Part shown: positions 1 through 6,725 of the stretch, piece after piece
How positions within the stretch are numbered: position 1 is the first letter of the stretch
Layout: the number at the start of each line of letters is the position of its first letter
Assembly: GCA_050251575.1 (NCBI GenBank)
Contig: JBFWMP010000029.1
Span: 1-23,289 of the forward strand
Direction of reading: 5' to 3'
DNA from: X23 sp050251575
GTDB lineage: Bacteria; Bacillota; Clostridia; SK-Y3
DNA: 23,289 nt
Notes under the pieces: model-generated
The model's input: only the letters and a program-made list of their open reading frames with translations
What the model was told of the DNA's origin: nothing
Databases searched by the model: none
Translations under genes and position numbers: made by a program

Positions 1-6
1 TAATAA

Positions 7-15
7 CCCCTCCTA
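7..15 (-). promoter_or_regulatory. Ribosome binding site of a gene starting just off the left edge
   Basis: Read on the minus strand the first bases are AGGAGGGG followed by TTATTA up to the window edge. This is a near-perfect Shine-Dalgarno sequence. The start codon of a further minus-strand gene should lie at or within a few bases of the edge, so that gene itself is not visible. The spacer between it and the AbrB-family gene (1-281) also holds a terminator, a palindrome and a possible promoter. Confidence 0.6.
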
Positions 16-88
16 AATTTTAATTTGGGATTTAATACAAATTAAACAACAGGCTTGACCCCTCAGGCCCACTGTTAAATCTACTCAT

Positions 89-102
89 AATGTTCGAACA
101 TT
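89..102. promoter_or_regulatory. Perfect 14-bp palindrome, candidate operator
   Basis: AATGTTCGAACATT reads the same on both strands. It lies about 15 bp downstream of a possible minus-strand -10 element (117-122) and about 75 bp before the ribosome binding site at the left edge. That is a normal place for a repressor site controlling the off-window gene. I do not recognise the cognate regulator. The half-site order (GTTC then GAAC) is the reverse of the Firmicutes LexA box. Confidence 0.4.
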
Positions 103-116
103 TTAAGTATGGTATA

Positions 117-145
117 ATGATATTGTATAAACAGTTATTTGTAAA
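117..145 (-). promoter_or_regulatory. Possible promoter for the off-window gene
   Basis: On the minus strand TTTACA (140-145) and TATCAT (117-122) are separated by exactly 17 bp, with the palindrome at 89-102 just downstream. The -35 and -10 hexamers are 5/6 and 4/6 matches to the sigma-A consensus. The region is very AT-rich, so chance matches are common and this is a moderate-to-weak call. Confidence 0.35.
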
Positions 146-211
146 ATACCTTTTTTCCCATAACCAATATAGATAAAAAAGCATATCATACTATATTTTC
201 TAAAATCAAAT

Positions 212-252
212 AAAGCTCTGTTTTCTTTATTGCTTTTCGAAAACAGAGCTTT
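212..252 (-). terminator. Terminator hairpin downstream of the AbrB-family gene
   Basis: A perfect 14-bp inverted repeat (AAAGCTCTGTTTTC at 212-225, its complement at 239-252) with a 13-nt loop lies 30 bp past the AbrB-family stop codon. On the minus-strand transcript the stem ends in CUUU and is followed by UAUUUGAUUUU, a broken U tract. It is a good candidate for ending the TSUP-LysR-AbrB transcription unit. Confidence 0.7.
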
Positions 253-281
253 GTTTAATGCATCACTATTCACATTTTTAC

Positions 282-1325
282 TTATGGTATAATATGTATA
301 AGCAACTTGATTACTGCCGGGAAAAGGGTTAGCGCTGTACCCAACCTGACAATTTGAAATACTGCCACCTTTGAGCCATCTCCCCCCATATCTCCGGCAA
401 TCAGTGCCATATCCGACACACCTGCCGGAGTGCATGATAAGAGCATAGTCATCAAATCAATTTTGAATATTCTTGCTATCATTGGACCAATACCATAATT
501 GATAATTAAGTATTGTATCAAAACAATGGCAAAAGGTATGATTAAATATTTCAGATTTAAAATATCCGCTCTTGTTACAGTGGCACCCACCATAGCACCT
601 GCAAAAATCTGTGCAACCTTTCTGATATCTTTTGGCATATAAGCGTTGTTGGTTTTGACATTGTAGATTGCTGTAGCAATCATTGAAAAAGCCAACGTTC
701 CAGCCGGAAAGCCTGAATAATAACCGATTGTTCCTCCTATTGCCGCCGCTATTCCGGTAATCACAATATTCTTTTTAGATATAGCCTTTTGTTCCTTCTC
801 ATTTTGTTCCGTTTCATCGACCGCTTCGTGATTCTTCCCAAAACGTTTCACATAATGATGTGTAATGGTTGGAAACACGCCAAGGCCAAAAACTAGCCTC
901 ATCATCTGCAAGGTGGTTACCTGCGCTGTATTGGCCTCGAAATCATAACTTAGCAGCGACATATCTACTACTCCACCAGGAACACACGCCAATAAAGCTG
1001 TTACTAGATCTATTGTTGTCAGCACTGAAATAATATATCCTGCTAGCATGAAAAAAAATAATAAGGATAAAAAATATACAATGGCAGGTACAAGTAATTT
1101 CTTTAAACCTAAGAATGCCTGTTTATCAATGTTTAACCCAATAAAGCAGCCTGATATTATTTGAACAATTGGCCTTACTTCAACTGGAAAATAGGCACTC
1201 CCCCATATAAAATTATATATAATTATAAAAATCATAGAACCTGTCATAATACCTGCGGGTATTTTCAAAAACCTTGCAATCTTTGCACCTGCCACACCTA
1301 CCAAAGTAGTTAAAACAATTTCCAT
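282..1325 (-). CDS. AbrB-family membrane transporter (PF05145-type)
   Basis: This 347-residue, very hydrophobic protein has a clear internal duplication. Each half opens with a motif like IPAG-x-M/L-x-GSM (about residues 22-31 and 206-215). Each half closes with a loop like C-x-P-x-GV-x-DM-x-L followed by QM/IVRL (about 114-145 and 298-329). That two-repeat layout is typical of the AbrB/YgjV-like permease family, some members of which are annotated as ammonia-monooxygenase-related. It is unrelated to the AbrB transition-state regulator. The transported substrate is unknown; neighbours in this window suggest an organic acid. The ATG is preceded by GAAGGTG. It sits 44 bp downstream of a LysR regulator gene on the same strand, probably in one transcript, and is followed by a hairpin terminator. 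Family confidence is high, substrate confidence low. Confidence 0.85.
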   Translation of the reverse strand: MEIVLTTLVGVAGAKIARFLKIPAGIMTGSMIFIIIYNFIWGSAYFPVEVRPIVQIISGCFIGLNIDKQAFLGLKKLLVPAIVYFLSLLFFFMLAGYIISVLTTIDLVTALLACVPGGVVDMSLLSYDFEANTAQVTTLQMMRLVFGLGVFPTITHHYVKRFGKNHEAVDETEQNEKEQKAISKKNIVITGIAAAIGGTIGYYSGFPAGTLAFSMIATAIYNVKTNNAYMPKDIRKVAQIFAGAMVGATVTRADILNLKYLIIPFAIVLIQYLIINYGIGPMIARIFKIDLMTMLLSCTPAGVSDMALIAGDMGGDGSKVAVFQIVRLGTALTLFPAVIKLLIHIIP

Positions 1326-1369
1326 AAAGCACCTTCTGTTATGTAATTTTTATCTCTGTTTAGGTACTG

Positions 1370-2281
1370 TCATGTACACTTGAAAAAAACTTTTCTTGCC
1401 ATTTCAAAGAAGTCTTTTTCTGCCAATCCGATATATGCATCTTTTCGATAAGCCGCAACAATTTCCCACGTAATTGGATTATTGGTTAGTGAATAAATGT
1501 TTTCATTTTTCACATTTGCTAATAATCGCACTGTCATTTCCGGAACAATTGCAACTCCCATACCGGCTGCTGCCAGCCTGCAAGCTGTTTGGTTGCTGGA
1601 TATTTCTAATATAACATTTGGGTTTATCTTGAAGTTTTCAAAAAGAATATCTACAGCTCTACGAATTCCGTGCCCATTTTTCAAAAGGATAAATGGCACA
1701 TTCTGAACAGTAGCCATATCTATCTGATTCTTCTCATTGATCACGCAGCCTGATTTTCTTATCACATCATGCTTTGCTACCAATACAATTTCCTCTTCAT
1801 AGATAGGCTCAATTGACAATGACTTGTCGTTTATATGGAAGGGTAAAATGATAAAATCAGTTTGTCCTTTGATGACACTTTCAATTAAAACCTTGGTCCT
1901 TGCTTCATAGACATTCACTTCAATTCCAGGATATTTTTTACGATACTGAGGCAGTACCAGAGGCAGCATATAGCAGGCACGTTCATGAGGAATGCCAATG
2001 TTAATCCTTCCCTTTTTTCCCTGAGCAATATCTCGGAATTCTCTTTTCAAGTTCGCATGAAGCATTAAAATCTGTCTTGCAACCTCAATATATTTTTCTC
2101 CTGCATAGGTAAGAGAAATTGGTGAAGTGGTTCGGTCGAATAACCTTACCCCCATCTCCTCCTCTACCTTGAGTATGAAGTGGCTGAGCGAAGGTTGTGA
2201 AATATAAAGCGCAGTCGCTGCCTTTGTAATACTTTTATATTCTGCTACTGTGGTAATATAAACAAGCTCCCGGAAATCCAT
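1370..2281 (-). CDS. LysR-family transcriptional regulator
   Basis: The protein is 303 residues, the usual LysR length. The N-terminal winged helix-turn-helix (residues 1-60) carries the classic pattern: FRELVYITTVAEYKSITKAA, then LYISQPSLSHFILKVEEEMG and LFDR. The remainder is a periplasmic-binding-protein-like effector domain with G-x-I-N-I-G-I around residue 92 and the late GMGVAIVPE motif near residue 240. A strong AGGGGGG ribosome binding site precedes the ATG. It is co-directional with, and directly upstream of, the AbrB-family transporter and downstream of a TSUP permease. It most likely controls one or both transporters in response to a small organic ligand. Its first 22 codons and upstream region appear a second time after the N gap (2444-2570). 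I consider that an assembly artefact, so this is the only real copy. Confidence 0.92.
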   Translation of the reverse strand: MDFRELVYITTVAEYKSITKAATALYISQPSLSHFILKVEEEMGVRLFDRTTSPISLTYAGEKYIEVARQILMLHANLKREFRDIAQGKKGRINIGIPHERACYMLPLVLPQYRKKYPGIEVNVYEARTKVLIESVIKGQTDFIILPFHINDKSLSIEPIYEEEIVLVAKHDVIRKSGCVINEKNQIDMATVQNVPFILLKNGHGIRRAVDILFENFKINPNVILEISSNQTACRLAAAGMGVAIVPEMTVRLLANVKNENIYSLTNNPITWEIVAAYRKDAYIGLAEKDFFEMARKVFFKCT

Positions 2282-2343
2282 GATATATTCCCCCCTAAAA
2301 ATTGATTATATCACACTTGTGGGCAGAGCAAAATATACAATTT
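2217..2343. repeat. 127-bp direct repeat, left copy (contig-end overlap)
   Basis: This 127-bp block is identical, base for base, to 2444-2570 and abuts the first N of the gap. It covers the first 22 LysR codons, the ribosome binding site and the promoter region. Exact identity, exact abutment to both gap ends and a length of 127 (the usual maximum k-mer of short-read de Bruijn assemblers) mark it as the shared end of two contigs, not a genomic duplication. Confidence 0.95.
2305..2310 (-). promoter_or_regulatory. Likely -10 element of the LysR gene
   Basis: The minus strand carries a consensus TATAAT 24 bp before the LysR start codon, inside TGATATAATCA, which has dyad symmetry (TGAT-N3-ATCA). 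No good -35 is seen 17 bp upstream (TTTTGC). Symmetry over the -10 fits the autoregulation common for LysR proteins. The same hexamer recurs at 2532-2537 in the artefactual second copy. Confidence 0.45.
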
Positions 2344-2443
2344 NNNNNNNNNNNNNNNNNNNNNNNNNNNNNNNNNNNNNNNNNNNNNNNNNNNNNNNNN
2401 NNNNNNNNNNNNNNNNNNNNNNNNNNNNNNNNNNNNNNNNNNN
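2344..2443. other. 100-N assembly gap
   Basis: This is a run of exactly 100 N, the conventional placeholder for a gap of unknown size. Because both sides end in the same 127 bp, the simplest reconstruction is that the two contigs overlap. The N block plus one repeat copy (227 bp) should then be removed. The real TSUP-to-LysR spacer would be about 89 bp instead of 316 bp. Confidence 0.95.
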
Positions 2444-2570
2444 GCTGCCTTTGTAATACTTTTATATTCTGCTACTGTGGTAATATAAACAAGCTCCCGG
2501 AAATCCATGATATATTCCCCCCTAAAAATTGATTATATCACACTTGTGGGCAGAGCAAAATATACAATTT
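2444..2570. repeat. 127-bp direct repeat, right copy (artefactual LysR fragment)
   Basis: This is the identical second copy of 2217-2343. It contains an apparent second LysR start (ATG at 2508) reading MDFRELVYITTVAEYKSITKAA before running into the Ns. It should not be annotated as a separate truncated regulator gene. Confidence 0.93.
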
Positions 2571-2597
2571 TTTATATTATTAGACAACCTTTTTAGG

Positions 2598-3356
2598 TTA
2601 TCCTGTCACAATTTTTATAAACAGAGCAACAAGCACCACAATGATAATCGGCCGGACGATTTTCACTCCCTTATTTATTACCAATCCAGCTCCAAAGTAA
2701 TGCCCTGCGATAGAAAAAACTGATGCGCATATCCCTAAAAGAAATATTACCTTTCCATGAAGCAAAAAAACTGTCACTGCAGCAACATTAGATGCAAGAT
2801 TTACCAGTTTTGAATTCCCCGCTGCAGTTTTTACATCAAGATTTATTATGCCTGTAAAGGCAAGAATGAAAAAGGTTCCTGTACCTGGTCCGTAAAACCC
2901 ATCATATCCACCTATCAGAAAGGATATAAGTGTTGCAAGTAAAATATCTTTCCGTCTATCTGATTGTCTATTTACTTGTTGATTATTCAGGTTTTTATTT
3001 CTTAGTACATAAAAGGAAACAATCGGCAGTATAACAATCATTAAATGAGATATCACCTTTTCATCTAGAAGAAGTACGACACTAGAACCAATTGCAGAAC
3101 CAAAGAGTGCAAAAATAATAGAAAATATTCCTAACTGCATATCCATATATCCATTTTTATAGAATCGAAATGTTGAGGCAGCCGTACCAATACATGAAGA
3201 TAGTTTATTTGTGCCCAATGCCATATGTGGAGGAACCCCTGCCAGAAGATATGCCGGCAAAGATATAAGACCTCCGCCTCCTGCTATTCCATCTGTTAGT
3301 CCTGCTAAAAATACCAGCGGACAAACAATTAAAAAATTAGTAATCGTAAGCTCCAT
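2598..3356 (-). CDS. TSUP/TauE-SafE family permease
   Basis: The 252-residue integral membrane protein has the hallmarks of the TauE/SafE (DUF81, TSUP) family: an N-terminal GLTDGIAGGGGLISLPAYL stretch (about 20-38), LGTNKLSS shortly after (about 47-54), and in the second half GGYDGFYGPGTGTF (about 148-161) followed by AAGNSKLVN (about 177-185). Two homologous halves of about four helices each are evident. Family members move sulfite, sulfoacetate, taurine-derived anions or other small carboxylates or sulfonates. Nothing here fixes the substrate, and no desulfonating enzyme is nearby. The ATG follows GAGG with 7-nt spacing. It is upstream of LysR and AbrB-family genes on the same strand and may share their regulation. 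Confidence 0.87.
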   Translation of the reverse strand: MELTITNFLIVCPLVFLAGLTDGIAGGGGLISLPAYLLAGVPPHMALGTNKLSSCIGTAASTFRFYKNGYMDMQLGIFSIIFALFGSAIGSSVVLLLDEKVISHLMIVILPIVSFYVLRNKNLNNQQVNRQSDRRKDILLATLISFLIGGYDGFYGPGTGTFFILAFTGIINLDVKTAAGNSKLVNLASNVAAVTVFLLHGKVIFLLGICASVFSIAGHYFGAGLVINKGVKIVRPIIIVVLVALFIKIVTG

Positions 3357-3390
3357 TTTTCATCCTCATTTCCATTTCTACGTGAATTTC

Positions 3391-3419
3391 AGACTATCAC
3401 AAATAGAATTTCTTGTAAA
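3391..3419 (-). promoter_or_regulatory. Weak candidate promoter for the TSUP gene
   Basis: In the 136-bp spacer upstream of the TSUP gene the minus strand has TTTACA (3414-3419), 17 bp, then TAGTCT (3391-3396). The -10 is poor. About 30 bp upstream of the -35 is an 11-bp dyad TGAGATTCTCA (3449-3459), which could be a regulator site. No terminator for the methyltransferase gene is evident in the same spacer. Confidence 0.3.
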
Positions 3420-3492
3420 GTCTGCATGAGATATGTCCAATAACAGTCTGAGATTCTCACAATTCATTTCATCAAGCTAGTGTAAGTTATGA

Positions 3493-4110
3493 TTACCTCT
3501 TCTGTGTAATTATAAGAAACATGGGAAATGATTTTATCTTACCATCTCTCCCTTTTTTTATTATATGATAACACACTTCACTGTCCAAAACACTAAACCC
3601 GTTAGCTTTAAGGGTATCTTCGAGATCCACCCTATTGTATCCATTGTGACCAATAAAACCTTCTTTATGAAATGTACCGTCTTCTTCATCTAAATCAGCT
3701 ATACATAGATATCCTTTTTCATTCAGCATCTTGTTAAAAGTTCTTAAAATTCCTGTAGTATCTAGAATATGATGTAATGTCAGCAAGGTATATATTAAAT
3801 CAAACTTATTTTTAGGTGGTAAATCCTTTGTCAAATCAATCTTAATAGGAGTCATATTGTGAATATCTTTTTGAATCATCTTTTGCTTAACTATTTCCAG
3901 CATACCCTCTGAACTATCTCCAAGTACGATGTTATCTAAATAAGGCTGAAGATTGAAACTCAACAAACCTGTTCCGCACCCGTATTCAAATCCTACCATA
4001 TCTTTAGAAAGTTGAATATGTTTCGTCATTTTATCAGAAATAATTTGTGCTCTTTCAATCTTGGCAGGATCATTATCCCATTCAAAAGCCCTCTTATCAA
4101 AACTATTCAC
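3493..4110 (-). CDS. Class I SAM-dependent methyltransferase
   Basis: The open frame extends to 4176, but the best start is a GTG at 4108-4110. It has a perfect GGAGG six bases or so upstream and gives NSFDKRAFEWDNDPAKIERA as the N-terminus (205 residues). The 22 extra upstream codons would be encoded by the REP-like hairpin at 4141-4193. Motif I (GFEYGCGTGLLSF, about residues 40-52) and the acidic motif II region (IVLGDSSEGMLE) define the Rossmann fold of small-molecule methyltransferases. Motif IV-like FDLIYTLLTLHHI follows. The sequence resembles the UbiE/Methyltransf_11/25 groups. The methyl acceptor is unknown. It lies about 100 bp downstream of the aconitase-like gene, separated by the hairpin, and is probably read through from that promoter. 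Confidence 0.85.
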   Translation of the reverse strand: MNSFDKRAFEWDNDPAKIERAQIISDKMTKHIQLSKDMVGFEYGCGTGLLSFNLQPYLDNIVLGDSSEGMLEIVKQKMIQKDIHNMTPIKIDLTKDLPPKNKFDLIYTLLTLHHILDTTGILRTFNKMLNEKGYLCIADLDEEDGTFHKEGFIGHNGYNRVDLEDTLKANGFSVLDSEVCYHIIKKGRDGKIKSFPMFLIITQKR

Positions 4111-4140
4111 TATTACACCTCCATACATAAATAATAATAT

Positions 4141-4193
4141 GGGGACGGGACCGCAGTGTGGCAAAGAAAACACCACACTGCAGACCTATCCCC
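4141..4193. repeat. REP-like GGGGAC-headed hairpin
   Basis: A 21-bp imperfect inverted repeat (arms 4141-4161 and 4173-4193, 17/21 paired) surrounds an 11-nt loop. The outer end is GGGGAC and the inner stem CAGTGTGG. This is the look of RAYT-associated REP elements, and the window contains a RAYT transposase with GGGGACAGG repeats. It sits between the aconitase-like and methyltransferase genes, where the RNA hairpin could stabilise or attenuate the transcript. There is no U tract, so it is not a canonical terminator. It is also the source of the spurious N-terminal extension of the methyltransferase frame. Confidence 0.75.
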
Positions 4194-4214
4194 AATAGTT
4201 AATCCTCTAATACA

Positions 4215-6578
4215 TTATTTGCTCTTACTTGCAGCATAGTAGTTAATCAAGCTGCCTGCTAAAATAATTTCCCTCTCATCCGAAGTCAGGTTTTTCACTT
4301 GAAGCGTTATATCTCTACTGCCCTTATCACTAATCACAGAAGCATTAACAGTTTCTTTACCATTAAGGATAGCCTCTCTTATACCCTGAACAAAAACATA
4401 CTCTCCAACTTGGAAATCATATTTTTCTGTAGGCGGAATTGTAAACGGTACAACACCCCAATTAATAAGATTACTTCTATACCTCTTAGTAGCATACTCT
4501 ACAGCGATATTTCCAAGACCGCCTAATACCTTTTGGCAAGAAGCAGCCTGTTCACGTGCTGAACCATCTCCGGGTTTTATAGCAAAAATAGTGCTTCCGA
4601 TAATAGTCGTACTAGCCAAGGCAGCCAATTCTTCGTTTGTGATATTTTCTTTTCCGGCAACTCTTGCAAAAACTTGCTTTAGTTCCTCATTATCCACGCT
4701 GCTTTCATTCTCTACCAAGGCATTCCTAACCTTTTCCAATTCATGTACCGCTTTGGCTCTTCCTACGTATTGCGGGTCTTTTCTTGATAATGTGAACTCT
4801 GCCAGCTTAAGAGGGTTTGAGCGGTATGAAGATGCTTCCCCTGATGGAATCAGTTCATCTGTCGTTGTAACAGGATCATTTATTACTGAAACCACTTTTA
4901 GTAATAAGTTATCTGAGAGTGAAGGCATCTTCGGCCAATCTGCTATATTAGGTCCATATTTCAAGTCTTGTTCAAGCTTTGGATCTTTATAGCCATTATA
5001 AATTCTATTCTTATACACTTCGCTATTAAAGCTATACGCAGGAGGCACAGCCTTAATCTCTATTTCAGTAGCCGGTGTTAAAAATCCACCATTCGCAGCA
5101 GTAGCAGCAATAGATAATGCATCCATCAATGCAACGGACGCAATTTGTCCCGAACCTGGCTTCGAACCCTCTCTGCTAGGGAAATTCCTTGTTGTATGCC
5201 TTATACTAAAACCGTTATTTGACGGCACATCTCCGGCTCCAAAGCACGGTCCGCAAAATGCTGTTTTCAAAGTAACGCCGGCTTCCATCAACTTGGATAT
5301 TGAACCATTTTTTATAAGTTCCATATATATTGGCTGACTAGCAGGGTAGACACTCATATTAAAGTAATCATTACCAGTAGAATGATTGTTTAATATTTCT
5401 GATACCATACTAATATTCTCATACGTTCCTCCTGCACAGCCTGCAACTATACCTTGATCTGCTTTAATCCTTCCATCTACAATTTTATCAGTAAGATTAA
5501 ACTTCGTGTCAGAACTACCCATTAATTTCTGACCTTCTTCTTCTACAGTCTTCAATATTTCTCTAGGATTCTTGTTTAATTCAGATATACTAAACACGTT
5601 GCTTGGGTGAAATGGAAGGGCAATCATAGGTTCAATCTTGCTTAAATCCACCTTGATCAATCCGTCATAGTAAGAAACAAGTCCTGGCTCTAGCTTGGAA
5701 TAGCCTTCCGGACGTCCGTGCTGCACATAATATTCCTTAACCTTATCATCTGTACACCAGATTGAACTTAAGCAGGTTGTCTCAGTAGTCATGACATCAA
5801 TGCCATTTCTAAAGTCAACGGATAAACCTGAAATACCAGGCCCAACAAACTCAAGAACTTTATTAGTAACAAATCCTTTATTAAACACAGCTCCAATGAT
5901 AGAAAGAGCCACATCCTGAGGACCTACGCCTAATCTAGGTTCCCCTTCCAGATACACTGCGATAACTTCAGGATAAGTAACATCATACGTCTTATTTAAC
6001 AGTTGTTTAACAAGCTCCGGTCCGCCTTCACCAACTGCCATAGTTCCAAGCGCACCATATCGTGTATGACTATCCGATCCCAAAATCATGCTTCCACAAG
6101 AGGACATCATTTCTCTCATGTATTGATGTATTACAGCTTGATGAGCAGGCACATAAATCCCACCATATTTCTTAGCTGCTGAAAGACCAAAAACATGATC
6201 ATCTTCATTAATTGTTCCACCCACAGCACAGAGACTGTTATGACAATTTGTTAAAACGTATGGTATTGAAAACTGCTGCAAGCCACTTGCCTTGGCCGTC
6301 TGTAGAATGCCTACATAAGTAATATCATGGGAAGCGAGCATATCAAACTTTATTTTTAAATTTTTAACATCGTTCGATGTATTATGTTTCGTCAGAATAC
6401 TATAAGACATCGTGTTCTTGCGTGATACTTCTTTATCAAGCAACTCTCCCATACCAGATACCGATTCACCTTTTGATGTTAACTGATTAGATAAATCATC
6501 TAGTGAAATCTGATTTTCATAACCCAATATAGTCTTGCCTTTGTATAGATAGGCTCCTTTATCATATACCTCTACCAT
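4215..6578 (-). CDS. Aconitase-superfamily hydratase (YbhJ-like), substrate unknown
   Basis: The 787-residue protein has aconitase architecture. GSDSHTRYG lies at 167-175. The three [4Fe-4S] ligands are Cys381 (VAGCAGGTYE), Cys442 and Cys445 (FCGPCFGAG). NFPSREGSKPGSGQ (465-478) matches the substrate-binding NRNF-x-GR-x-G loop. The C-terminal swivel domain has GDGSAREQAA (670-679) and RSNLINWGVVPF (701-712). The usual early V-D-H-x-I/Q catalytic segment is replaced by LTNCHNSLCAVGGTINEDDH (109-128), the pattern I associate with YbhJ-type putative hydratases. I would not call it citrate-cycle aconitase or isopropylmalate isomerase. It has its own promoter and a strong AAGGAGG site. Neighbours (transporters, CBS-ACT protein) suggest carboxylic or amino-acid catabolism. 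Hydro-lyase chemistry is likely; the substrate is not deducible. Confidence 0.88.
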   Translation of the reverse strand: MVEVYDKGAYLYKGKTILGYENQISLDDLSNQLTSKGESVSGMGELLDKEVSRKNTMSYSILTKHNTSNDVKNLKIKFDMLASHDITYVGILQTAKASGLQQFSIPYVLTNCHNSLCAVGGTINEDDHVFGLSAAKKYGGIYVPAHQAVIHQYMREMMSSCGSMILGSDSHTRYGALGTMAVGEGGPELVKQLLNKTYDVTYPEVIAVYLEGEPRLGVGPQDVALSIIGAVFNKGFVTNKVLEFVGPGISGLSVDFRNGIDVMTTETTCLSSIWCTDDKVKEYYVQHGRPEGYSKLEPGLVSYYDGLIKVDLSKIEPMIALPFHPSNVFSISELNKNPREILKTVEEEGQKLMGSSDTKFNLTDKIVDGRIKADQGIVAGCAGGTYENISMVSEILNNHSTGNDYFNMSVYPASQPIYMELIKNGSISKLMEAGVTLKTAFCGPCFGAGDVPSNNGFSIRHTTRNFPSREGSKPGSGQIASVALMDALSIAATAANGGFLTPATEIEIKAVPPAYSFNSEVYKNRIYNGYKDPKLEQDLKYGPNIADWPKMPSLSDNLLLKVVSVINDPVTTTDELIPSGEASSYRSNPLKLAEFTLSRKDPQYVGRAKAVHELEKVRNALVENESSVDNEELKQVFARVAGKENITNEELAALASTTIIGSTIFAIKPGDGSAREQAASCQKVLGGLGNIAVEYATKRYRSNLINWGVVPFTIPPTEKYDFQVGEYVFVQGIREAILNGKETVNASVISDKGSRDITLQVKNLTSDEREIILAGSLINYYAASKSK

Positions 6579-6652
6579 TTTGACCCTCCTTATATTTTTT
6601 GCTTATTAGAGTTTTGATTTTTAATATACTCATCATAATTTTGAATAGTATA

Positions 6653-6681
6653 ATTATACGATAAAAAAACTGTATACACAA
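6653..6681 (-). promoter_or_regulatory. Promoter of the aconitase-like gene, overlapping a terminator stem
   Basis: On the minus strand TTGTGT (6676-6681) and a consensus TATAAT (6653-6658) are exactly 17 bp apart, about 75 bp before the start codon. The -35 falls within the loop and 3' stem of the terminator of the preceding liv operon, so termination and re-initiation signals are interleaved. Confidence 0.6.
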
Positions 6682-6698
6682 GAAGAATGTATACAGTT
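6661..6698 (-). terminator. Rho-independent terminator of the liv operon
   Basis: A perfect 11-bp stem (AACTGTATACA at 6668-6678, complement at 6688-6698) with a 9-nt loop is followed on the minus strand by a run of seven T. It begins 28 bp after the stop codon of the CBS-ACT gene. This is a textbook intrinsic terminator and marks the end of the livJ-to-CBS-ACT unit. Confidence 0.9.
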
Positions 6699-6725
6699 AT
6701 ACAAAAATGCATTTGTACAATAAAT

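Noticed and set aside
89..102. LexA (SOS) box
   Set aside because: Firmicutes LexA sites are GAAC-N4-GTTC; here the half-sites are in the opposite order (GTTC-GAAC).
103..435. 110-codon minus-strand frame at the left end
   Set aside because: Most of it is an out-of-frame reading of the AbrB-family 3' end and the terminator; the composition is not protein-like.
2311..2508. A second, truncated LysR gene after the gap
   Set aside because: It is the exact 127-bp contig overlap followed by Ns, not an independent gene.
4591..4992. 133-codon plus-strand frame opposite the aconitase-like gene
   Set aside because: It is a Ser-rich mirror of a conserved coding region with no domain and no start signal.
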